This document shows, in pieces, positions 25,129 through 32,809 of a stretch of DNA of 52,197 bases (position 1 is the stretch's first letter; each line of letters opens with the position of its first letter). The translations under genes and the position numbers were made by a program. The stretch lies in NCBI GenBank assembly GCA_039819065.1, contig JBCBSS010000040.1:1-52197 (forward strand), given 5' to 3'. A model generated the notes under the pieces. That model did not search any database. It saw nothing but the letters and a program-made list of their open reading frames with translations, and was not told the origin of the DNA. The stretch is from JBCBSS01 sp039819065 (lineage in GTDB: Bacteria; Bacteroidota; Bacteroidia; Cytophagales; Cyclobacteriaceae).

Positions 25129-27114
25129 TTACGGGTTAAGTGTTACAGATACATTGTCGATATTGGCGGTCACACTACAACCAGCATCACCTCCGCATAC
25201 GGCTTCTATCAGGAATGAAATGCCTTCACTTACGTCAGTTCCTCCAGGTATAGCAAATGTGCCCGTAAAGGTTGTCCAACCACTTGATAGCACAGGAGCC
25301 GGATTAAAGACATGCGTGAAAGAAGCACCTCCTGCACCTTCTCCGAAGAGTATTACATTGAATACAGCTCCAGGTTGAGTTACGCTTCCTATGTGATCAA
25401 ACTGAACTTGCACAACGTCGCCTGCAACCACTGTTCCCTGACCAATTCTTTCTTGTTTGAAAGCTGGGTTACCCGGTGCGGCGATTACTAGTCTACCGGA
25501 GAATGAACCACCATTGTTGAGTGTATTGTCTATCTCTGCAGTTCCTCCATTCTGGAATAAGGCCCAACCGGTAGCGTCGCCGGTTTCAAAGTCACCATTG
25601 GAAGCAAGGCCACTATCGGAGCCTCCTCCGCCGCCACCGCCACCGCCGCCTGAGCCATCAACTACAAGCGATACGTTGTCAATGTTTACTACACCTATGG
25701 CGGCTCCTAGATCAAATAGCACCCTTGCGTCTGCCGCACCAAATCCGGTAGCAGTCAATGTAGCAGTATAAGTCTGGCGAGTCGTATTGATATCGAATTC
25801 CTCGGTGGTGTTAGCGAAAGTTCCACCACTCAGCCCTATACCCGCTATAATAGGCCTTGATACGTCTGACCATGCATCAAAAGTGAGTACATAAGTCTCG
25901 TCCTGGACGATTTCTAGTTTCTGTGACATGTTTACACTAAATGCCTGTCCGGCCGCCATCACATCTACAGAGTAGAAAATGTTGCCGTCTTCAGTGGCTG
26001 TAGGTACTGGGTCTGTTCCCACGCCAATAGTCCATGGATCAGCACCGGCCTGGAATGAACCATTGGTTAATAATCCATCTTCGAAAGCGGTTACGTTTAC
26101 CGTTCTTGTGACTTCTGTTGCTGGGTTACCAGCTGCGTCACTGACATTGTAGGTGATTACATAGGTGCCTACGGTACCATTAGCGACAGCTTGTCCGCCC
26201 ACTACTATATTACCTGAAATATCTCCATCAGTGTCATCCGTAGCCATGGCACCAGGGTCAGTGAATGTATCTCCTTCTGTGATGTTGATAGTGGCATCTC
26301 CGTTCAACGTGATTACTGGTGCAGTAGTGTCGTCACCTCCTCCGCCTCCGCCACCGTCGGGATCTACGATAAGCGCTACATTATCAATAACAACCGTACC
26401 TACATCTGCGCCCATATCGAACAGAATGCGGCTATTGGCTCCACCGAAACCAGCGGCACTAAGATTCAGGGAGAACATTTGGGTTTGTGTGGTGAGAGTG
26501 ACTGTTTCACTGTCGTTGCTGAATGGCGCTGCATTCAGTCCAATACCGGCGATTATTGTTCTTTCCCGGTCAGATGAGGCGTCAAAAGTCAAAATATAAT
26601 CTTCACCTTGTGTAAGTTCTAATACCTGGCTCAGATTGACGTTAAACGCATCTCCTGCCGTCTCTACGTTGGCGAAGTTAAAGCTGTTGCCACCTTCAGT
26701 TTGTACATTAAGCGCGTTACCACTCCATCCTAAGCCGCCATCTTCAAAGTCACCGTTAGCCGCTAGCCCGCTGTTAAATCGTTGCGGGATCGTAATGGTG
26801 AAGGTATCTTCAAAAGTGTCATTACCACCGGCTATGTTAGTGGCCGTCAACACTACCGTGTATGTTCCGCTCACATAGGACCTGATTGGGTTTATGACAG
26901 TCGATGTTACGCCATCGCCAAAATCCCAGGAAAAGTCATCTGCGTTCTCTGAAGTATTGATAAAAGTAACCGTACCCGTATTCTGATCTATGGTTTGGGT
27001 AAATCCAGATACTACTTGAGGAAGTGCTTGGTCATCGTCATCACAACTCGTCATTAAACTGGCAACCATAACTACCAGTGCAATCATTCTGATATTTCTT
27101 AATAATATTTTCAT
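25129..27114 (-). CDS. multidomain glycan-binding lipoprotein (PKD plus CBM-like modules)
   Basis: 661 aa from the ATG giving MKILLRNIRMIALVVMVASLMTSC, a type II signal peptide; in-frame ATGs up to 48 bases upstream overlap the GH16 stop. Domains in order: a PKD domain (NADDFSWDFGDGVTS), a CBM4/9-like module (GDFEDGGLGW ... VVIDNVAL), a polyGly linker, a DUF5011/Ig-like module (PVITLNGDATINITEGD), a second CBM-like module very similar to the first (IIAGIGL, ARVLFDLGA, NIDNVSLVV), a longer Gly linker, and a third carbohydrate-binding-like domain. No catalytic residues are seen. It is likely a surface glycan-binding protein handing beta-glucan to the GH16 laminarinase encoded just upstream. Confidence 0.85.
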   Translation of the reverse strand: MKILLRNIRMIALVVMVASLMTSCDDDDQALPQVVSGFTQTIDQNTGTVTFINTSENADDFSWDFGDGVTSTVINPIRSYVSGTYTVVLTATNIAGGNDTFEDTFTITIPQRFNSGLAANGDFEDGGLGWSGNALNVQTEGGNSFNFANVETAGDAFNVNLSQVLELTQGEDYILTFDASSDRERTIIAGIGLNAAPFSNDSETVTLTTQTQMFSLNLSAAGFGGANSRILFDMGADVGTVVIDNVALIVDPDGGGGGGGDDTTAPVITLNGDATINITEGDTFTDPGAMATDDTDGDISGNIVVGGQAVANGTVGTYVITYNVSDAAGNPATEVTRTVNVTAFEDGLLTNGSFQAGADPWTIGVGTDPVPTATEDGNIFYSVDVMAAGQAFSVNMSQKLEIVQDETYVLTFDAWSDVSRPIIAGIGLSGGTFANTTEEFDINTTRQTYTATLTATGFGAADARVLFDLGAAIGVVNIDNVSLVVDGSGGGGGGGGGGSDSGLASNGDFETGDATGWALFQNGGTAEIDNTLNNGGSFSGRLVIAAPGNPAFKQERIGQGTVVAGDVVQVQFDHIGSVTQPGAVFNVILFGEGAGGASFTHVFNPAPVLSSGWTTFTGTFAIPGGTDVSEGISFLIEAVCGGDAGCSVTANIDNVSVTLNP

Positions 27115-27142
27115 TGTATTGATGCTTATTTTTTTCAAATTC

Positions 27143-27979
27143 TTATTCATACACTCGTACATAATCGATTAACATCGTCTGTGGAAAGACGGTCTGGGCA
27201 TTTGGAGAGCCCACGAATGTGCCACCCACAGCCAGGTTGATCAAGATGAAGAATGGCTTGTCAAAAACCCACTCTCCAGGTACATCGTCTCGTGTAATCT
27301 GGCTGTACAATACATCATCGACGTAGTAATTGACAAAGTCAGGTCCCCATTCGATTCCGAATACATGAAAACCCGTATCAAAGCGGTCGCCCGTTAATTC
27401 AAATTCTTTGGTAATGGCCTCTCCACCAGAATAGCCCGGTCCATGGACACTGCCTAGAATGATGCTAGGATCCTGACCACGATATTCCATGATGTCTATT
27501 TCACCGGCCGCGGGCCATGGATTCTCATCAATATCGGCGCCCAACATCCAGAAGGCTGGCCACATTCCCTGACCAAATGGAAGCCTCATTCTGGCTTCAA
27601 ATCTGCCATATTGCTGTTCAAAACGATCCTGAGTCAATAGCCTGGCTGAAGTAAAAGCTGAGCCTTCGAAATTCTCTTGCCTGGCAGTGATCAATAGAAA
27701 GCCATTCTGTACTTCGACATTTTCAGTTCTATTGGTATAATACTGCAGTTCCTGGTTTCCCCATCCGTCACCGTTAGGGCCGTTGCCAATGTCGAAACCC
27801 CACATCTCGCTATCAGGTGCACCATCCACATCGAATTCATCCTGCATGACAATGGTGTCAAGGGTTGTGATTTCTTGTGTTTCATCACAACTAGATACGA
27901 TAAGTGCTGTGATTGAAAGGAGGGTAATCGATAATGCGGCGCTCACCCCTCTTGTATATTTATTTATCTTGTCCATCAT
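27143..27979 (-). CDS. GH16 laminarinase lipoprotein (endo-beta-1,3-glucanase)
   Basis: 278 aa. The lipobox is IVSSC (Cys31), placing it on a membrane face. The beta-jelly-roll catalytic core carries the GH16 signature GEIDIMEYRG with nucleophile Glu160, Asp162 and acid/base Glu165; the extra Met in the ExDxxE motif is the laminarinase (GH16_3-like) form. Also visible are WGNQELQYYTNRTENV and the closing YYVDDVLYS ... LIDYVRVYE. It cuts internal beta-1,3 bonds of laminarin at the cell surface. It is the second enzyme of the minus-strand operon, between two binding lipoproteins. Confidence 0.95.
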   Translation of the reverse strand: MMDKINKYTRGVSAALSITLLSITALIVSSCDETQEITTLDTIVMQDEFDVDGAPDSEMWGFDIGNGPNGDGWGNQELQYYTNRTENVEVQNGFLLITARQENFEGSAFTSARLLTQDRFEQQYGRFEARMRLPFGQGMWPAFWMLGADIDENPWPAAGEIDIMEYRGQDPSIILGSVHGPGYSGGEAITKEFELTGDRFDTGFHVFGIEWGPDFVNYYVDDVLYSQITRDDVPGEWVFDKPFFILINLAVGGTFVGSPNAQTVFPQTMLIDYVRVYE

Positions 27980-27995
27980 TATTAAAGTTTATCCC

Positions 27996-29429
27996 TTACT
28001 TATAGAAATAGATATTATCTACTAATATGTCTGTTATACCTCCTCCCACGAATGCGATTCGCGCTACATTATTTAGGTTAGGTGAACCTGGAAAAAGTGC
28101 AGTAGGTTGGGTGAATCCGTTGATCGGTATATCGATACCAATCCACTGGCCTTCTTCTAATTCGGAGCCGGAAATGTTATATCCACCTCCGGAATCATCT
28201 CCGGTTGGTCCATCATCACTGTTATTAGGACCAAAATCAATGATTTGAACAGTTAGTATGTCAGAAGGGGAAAAGCTTTGGTTGACCTGGATGTCAATAT
28301 GTAGAGAGTCAAAACCGGAGACATCTTCAGTGCCATCCCACCCAAGACCAACAAAACTTAAGTTGGCGTAATTGACGACAATATCATCATTGAAAAACGA
28401 TGTACTTACTTGTAGTTCAGGATTGTTAAACACAACAAGGTTAAGGCCTGTAACATTATCGTATGCCTCGCTGAAAATTGAAATTACATCTTCAGGGTTC
28501 CTCGCCGGAGGTGTGGGCGCCGTCTCAAATTCTCCCACTACATTCGCTGTCAAAGAGCCTTCTGCTTCTACACCATTCAATATGGCCGTTATCTCTGCTG
28601 TCCCTTCTCTCAAAAAAGTAACTACACCAGATTCATTGACTCTGGCTACATTTTGATCAGATGTGGCGAAAGTGTAATAGGAGGGTTCGACCAAAAAGGT
28701 TTCATCTACTCCAGTGGGTAAATTGAAAGTCTGCAAGAATGGGAATAAGATAAATTCTTGACCTATGAACACATCCGTCACCACATCTTGACCAATTAGA
28801 ATTGAGGGGCGTGGTTGTGCAATAGTGCCTAACTTTTCAAACCTTAGATCATCAATCCAGAAGGTATAGCCCACTTCTTGTCCTTCGGGGCCAATACCTC
28901 CGGCAGAAAACCCAAAAACGTTCCTTACTTCAACCAACTTGGAAGGGTCCGGAATAGGTATAATGTATTTCTGCCAACGGGTAGTCAGGTCTAAGTCTAA
29001 TGCGGCTACCCTGAATTCAGCTCCAAAACCTATGGTTCCAATGGTGGCGGCTTGTGAAGCCCTGGCATAGAATGTAAGGGCGTCAAAGTTGGTTAGGTTA
29101 CGCGCTGAACCGTCGATGATGAAATTTGCGCCGGCAAAACTTCCGGCTGGGTCATCTGCATTCGGTACATCAATACGTATCGAAGATTCACTTTCAAAAC
29201 CCATCTCTTCATCTACCGAAAAGACATCTGCCTTTGCCCCGTCACCGATGAATGGAAAGAAGAAATCGGTACCTAAGCCTACAAAGCCATCAATGAATAT
29301 ATCTCCGTTTTGGCTGAAAGTAGCGAATTCTACATCTTCAGAAACACTTCTTTCACAGCTAGTACTGACTGCTAGCATCAGCCCTAAGACCAAGCTAACT
29401 TTTAAACTTATTATTCTTATGTTTTTCAT
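27996..29429 (-). CDS. surface glycan-binding lipoprotein with Ig-like domain
   Basis: 477 aa. A type II signal peptide ends at VSTSC (Cys25). Residues about 35-205 form a CBM-like beta-sandwich (FDALTFYARAS ... TRWQKYIIPI ... FWIDDLRFEKL). A bacterial Ig-like (BIG2) module follows at about 245-295 (YYTFATSDQNVARVNESGVV), and the C-terminal third repeats a CBM-like pattern (FDSLHIDIQVN ... ILVDNIYFYK). No glycosidase motif is present. Placed between the GH-barrel fusion and GH16 genes, it probably acts as a SusE/F-like laminarin-binding surface protein, although no SusC/D pair is adjacent. Confidence 0.8.
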   Translation of the reverse strand: MKNIRIISLKVSLVLGLMLAVSTSCERSVSEDVEFATFSQNGDIFIDGFVGLGTDFFFPFIGDGAKADVFSVDEEMGFESESSIRIDVPNADDPAGSFAGANFIIDGSARNLTNFDALTFYARASQAATIGTIGFGAEFRVAALDLDLTTRWQKYIIPIPDPSKLVEVRNVFGFSAGGIGPEGQEVGYTFWIDDLRFEKLGTIAQPRPSILIGQDVVTDVFIGQEFILFPFLQTFNLPTGVDETFLVEPSYYTFATSDQNVARVNESGVVTFLREGTAEITAILNGVEAEGSLTANVVGEFETAPTPPARNPEDVISIFSEAYDNVTGLNLVVFNNPELQVSTSFFNDDIVVNYANLSFVGLGWDGTEDVSGFDSLHIDIQVNQSFSPSDILTVQIIDFGPNNSDDGPTGDDSGGGYNISGSELEEGQWIGIDIPINGFTQPTALFPGSPNLNNVARIAFVGGGITDILVDNIYFYK

Positions 29430-29441
29430 TTTTCTCTGCTG

Positions 29442-32400
29442 TTATTGCCCAATATTGATGTGTACATAAGTCCTTATTTCCCACTCACTTCCGTCAGGGA
29501 ACCCGACAGGGCTTATGATAGGCGAGGTGGCAAACTCCTCCGTTTGATTGGGAAGGTAACGAGGGGAATTCTCGTCCAATGAACGCCACATGAAGCGCAT
29601 ACCGATAGTAGTACTTGGCAATATGAACCAATCAGGTCTTCCAACCGAAGTCGAGATATCAGCCATTACCTGTAAAGGGAAGGTCAAGTTAAAATCACGA
29701 TGGTAATCGAATGGGCCCCAATCGTTGATCTTGAAATGGGATGAAAACTTTAACCTCTTGTAGATGAGCCTGTAGTCAAGTCCATATCTTTCTACAGTAC
29801 GTGGATCAGGACCATTGGCTTGACCATTTCCTCCGTAGAGTAAAGCAATCATTCCCAACTCAGGACCTAATTTCGATACGATTCGGGCATTAACTTCCCA
29901 TAAGTCTAAGGCAGGCGGAGCACCATCGGCTGCTATAGGTATCCTGCCTGTGCCTGGGAAAATGATGGCCGCATCTTGAGAGGTAGGCAAGTGTCTGTAC
30001 ACGAATCCTAAACTAGCAGCCAGTTCAGCGTCTTCCGCTCTGTCATTGTCCCACTCATACATCCAAGTGGCTGGCGTAGGGTCAAATGTCAATAATAACT
30101 CTCCACCGATCGTCTCTCTGTTAGCCCTTACCACAAATGGATCATCTATGATATTACGAAGTCTGGCTGGTGCAGGCGCATCGCCCGGAATAGGATCAAC
30201 CAATGGCTTTTGCCATAAGAAGTTCGGTGCGATTTGCAATTTGCCTACAGAGTAGGTGAATCCAGTGAGGAAATTGTTTTGGTTACCACTGCCGCTGTCT
30301 TTAAGTCTCCAACCTGTAAAGGTTATGGTGTTATCTCCTCCTCCATTGGCCACTAGTCCTTGAGAGGCTGCTGAAGCATACCAATTGAGACGCCCACCTT
30401 CATACGTCACTCTTACTTTACCACCCCATGTATCCGAAGATTGTATTTGATCGGTGAATATCTGGCGGTTGCCCTCGCTTCCGCGTACGAACTGAAATTC
30501 TCTACCCACCAGTGGTTGACCTCCCCAGATACCGCCAGCTTGTATGGTCAACTTACCGAGTTCCTTTTCCGCACTCAGTGTTAACCTTCTTGTTCTTGGC
30601 TGAGGTACAGCGATAGAACTGACAGCCGCTCCCGGAGCCTGAATATCTTCGTGGAAAATACCGGTGAATTCTATATCAGCTAATTCTCGGTTATACTTTA
30701 CTAGTATGGCAGGGTTAGCTGCCCACCATAGTTCACGACCATAAGCCACTTTCAAGCCTTCCAGGTATTTCTTTCCTGTAATCTCTAATCCATTCGGAGC
30801 CAAACCATTGTAGATATCAATGTTGGGGCCGTAGTTGGCTTCTTGGTATAGACCGAAGAAATCGCCTTCATAGCCCCAATGGTTGTGTCCGGTCCGGTAG
30901 AAACCTTGCAGTTCGAATAGTCTGTGATTCCATGAGTATTCTGCCTGGTATACACGTACGCGATTCAATTGAGCCAACTCAGGTTGCGCGTTTAGTACGG
31001 GTATGGATTGGTTTCGGCCAAAGCTTTCATAAAAGAGTTCGTTGATTGGGTTTTCGGCAACGTTCCCAAGCAAGTTCATAGTCACATTGGCCCGAACGTT
31101 AGGAGCAGGGTTGGCTTCGAATCCAACGAAGTAGGACTCCATGTTATCGAAACCTAGTTGGTTGGGAAATACGGGGTTAGTTGGGTCCGGATCATCAGGA
31201 GTGGTGATTAGAGTTCCTCCTGTATTGAAAGTGGTGATCTCCGCTCTGAGTTGACTCAGTCTGATCTTTCCGCCTTTTTCTCCTAGTAGTGATGCTTTAT
31301 CACTTCTGGCCTTGATCATGGCATCAGCCAACTTGACGCTGGTGAAATGATCGCGAATGACTTCAAGCGTTATGCCATCAAGGTAAGGATTCAGCTTGTG
31401 TGCTTCTCTCAGTGTGTAATATGCTGCTCTGGGATATAACTGATATAAACCACGAGAATCGGTTTGTCCTTTGGCACAGATCCCGAACCACTCTTCGTTC
31501 ATATTGTTTTCACCCACTTCAAAATCTCTCAAGTAACCACCGTTAGCCCATGATGCATTGTTATCGTGAAGGTCAAGGTTAGTGGTTTGCCCATATTTCC
31601 ACCATCCATCACTAAATTGGAAAGTAAAACCTCCAATGGAATTATCAGCTAGTCCAAGGCCAGCTGCGTTCTCATATATTTCTTTCCAGTTGCCAAGCAT
31701 GTAGTAAGCTTGCGCCTCTTGGTCTTCCTTATTCTCTGCAGCATTGAATGCATCTGCACCAAACTCAGTAAATAAGATAGGCTTGTTTAGCTCTGCTCTG
31801 ACCCTGCTGAAGGCATCTCCAAAGGAAACACCGCGGTACATGTTAGTACCGAATATGTCGATGTCTCTACATTCTTCCCTGATGATGTCAAGAAAGAGTA
31901 AGTCACCATTACAAATCGCAATGGGGTGTGAAGTATCCACCGCTTTCATAGCAACTGTGGCTTCGTTAAAGAGCTTGTACATGGCTCTTGCCCGGGTAGT
32001 TGACTTTCGGTCCTCAATAGGAATATCCTCTGTTTCGGCTCCTTCCCAGAATAGACCGTAATTGTTCTCGTTACCTAAAAGGAATAAAAGAAGACCGGGA
32101 GTGTCTTTGTATTCTTGCACTAACTCCGTGGTTTCTTTTAATAGTACCTTTCTTACCCTTGGGTCGGCATATTCCGTATTCGGAAACCAAGTACCATCGA
32201 GGGTAAGGCCATAACGACCGAAGGCGTGATTGAGCATGGTGTAAATACCATAGTTTTCATAGATGTAGGTAATCCATTTGGGTGGAATACCAGTGTACAC
32301 CCTGATGGTGTTGACACCCATATTCTGAAGAAAGGCCATTTCGTAATCAAGAGCGCCTTTAATCACCTCTTCGGGTTGGTTCCACAAACTGTAATTGAAA

Positions 32401-32570
32401 TTGGTGCCTACGGGGAAGTAATCCCAGTTCATTCCATTGACCATGAAGTCTTTGCCATTCACGACCAATCTGATTCCATCACTATCGTCCACCACCGACA
32501 CCTGATCGGATTGGGCATGGACGACAGACGCCAGCAGCAGGAGCGCTAGCGCTACGTAAAGGTTTTTCAT
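29442..32570 (-). CDS. clan GH-A glycosidase fused to a predicted outer-membrane beta-barrel
   Basis: 1042 aa from the ATG of MKNLYVALALLLLASVVHAQ, a signal peptidase I signal. Residues about 25-430 are a TIM-barrel glycosidase of clan GH-A (GH2/GH5-like): GVNTIRVYTG, acid/base Glu168 in LLGNENNYG and nucleophile Glu269 in ILFTEFGADAF. The family within the clan cannot be fixed. From about residue 470 to the end the sequence changes to alternating amphipathic beta-strands with many aromatic residues and short turns (for example RVRVYQAEYSWNHRLFELQG, GKVRVTYEGGRLNWYASAAS), ending in EWEIRTYVHINIG, as in porin-like barrels. It is the first gene of the laminarin operon. The barrel may anchor the enzyme or form a channel. 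Confidence 0.8.
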   Translation of the reverse strand: MKNLYVALALLLLASVVHAQSDQVSVVDDSDGIRLVVNGKDFMVNGMNWDYFPVGTNFNYSLWNQPEEVIKGALDYEMAFLQNMGVNTIRVYTGIPPKWITYIYENYGIYTMLNHAFGRYGLTLDGTWFPNTEYADPRVRKVLLKETTELVQEYKDTPGLLLFLLGNENNYGLFWEGAETEDIPIEDRKSTTRARAMYKLFNEATVAMKAVDTSHPIAICNGDLLFLDIIREECRDIDIFGTNMYRGVSFGDAFSRVRAELNKPILFTEFGADAFNAAENKEDQEAQAYYMLGNWKEIYENAAGLGLADNSIGGFTFQFSDGWWKYGQTTNLDLHDNNASWANGGYLRDFEVGENNMNEEWFGICAKGQTDSRGLYQLYPRAAYYTLREAHKLNPYLDGITLEVIRDHFTSVKLADAMIKARSDKASLLGEKGGKIRLSQLRAEITTFNTGGTLITTPDDPDPTNPVFPNQLGFDNMESYFVGFEANPAPNVRANVTMNLLGNVAENPINELFYESFGRNQSIPVLNAQPELAQLNRVRVYQAEYSWNHRLFELQGFYRTGHNHWGYEGDFFGLYQEANYGPNIDIYNGLAPNGLEITGKKYLEGLKVAYGRELWWAANPAILVKYNRELADIEFTGIFHEDIQAPGAAVSSIAVPQPRTRRLTLSAEKELGKLTIQAGGIWGGQPLVGREFQFVRGSEGNRQIFTDQIQSSDTWGGKVRVTYEGGRLNWYASAASQGLVANGGGDNTITFTGWRLKDSGSGNQNNFLTGFTYSVGKLQIAPNFLWQKPLVDPIPGDAPAPARLRNIIDDPFVVRANRETIGGELLLTFDPTPATWMYEWDNDRAEDAELAASLGFVYRHLPTSQDAAIIFPGTGRIPIAADGAPPALDLWEVNARIVSKLGPELGMIALLYGGNGQANGPDPRTVERYGLDYRLIYKRLKFSSHFKINDWGPFDYHRDFNLTFPLQVMADISTSVGRPDWFILPSTTIGMRFMWRSLDENSPRYLPNQTEEFATSPIISPVGFPDGSEWEIRTYVHINIGQ

Positions 32571-32585
32571 ATAAGGGTTCAATTT

Positions 32586-32643
32586 GGGTTTATAATTAGT
32601 TGAGTATCTCAGTGGGTTTAATATTGGGTTTACTCACTGAGAT
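32586..32643 (-). promoter_or_regulatory. candidate operator/leader of the laminarin operon
   Basis: Three copies of GGGTTTA (TAAACCC on the transcribed strand's sense) start at 32586, 32614 and 32626. The last two lie in the loop of an inverted repeat with 9-bp arms ATCTCAGTG (32606-32614) and CACTGAGAT (32635-32643). The block is 15-75 bases upstream of the first operon gene, in the 240-base region shared with the divergent regulator gene, so it may be the regulator's binding site or an mRNA leader hairpin. Confidence 0.4.
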
Positions 32644-32809
32644 TCTTTCCACCTCATCTTAGGTAAAAAGATTTTCCCAAGTAGTATTATTAATGACGTT
32701 CTTCCTAAAATTTCACTACATCAATTCTCTTCAGGGACTACTACAAAATTCCAACGAAATCGTGTGAAACGGCTTTAAATGCATATATTTACTGCACAAC
32801 GCATTATAC

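Noticed and set aside
32583..32809. SusC/SusD genes hidden near the regulator
   Set aside because: All long frames around the laminarin locus are accounted for, and none has TonB-plug or SusD-type features.
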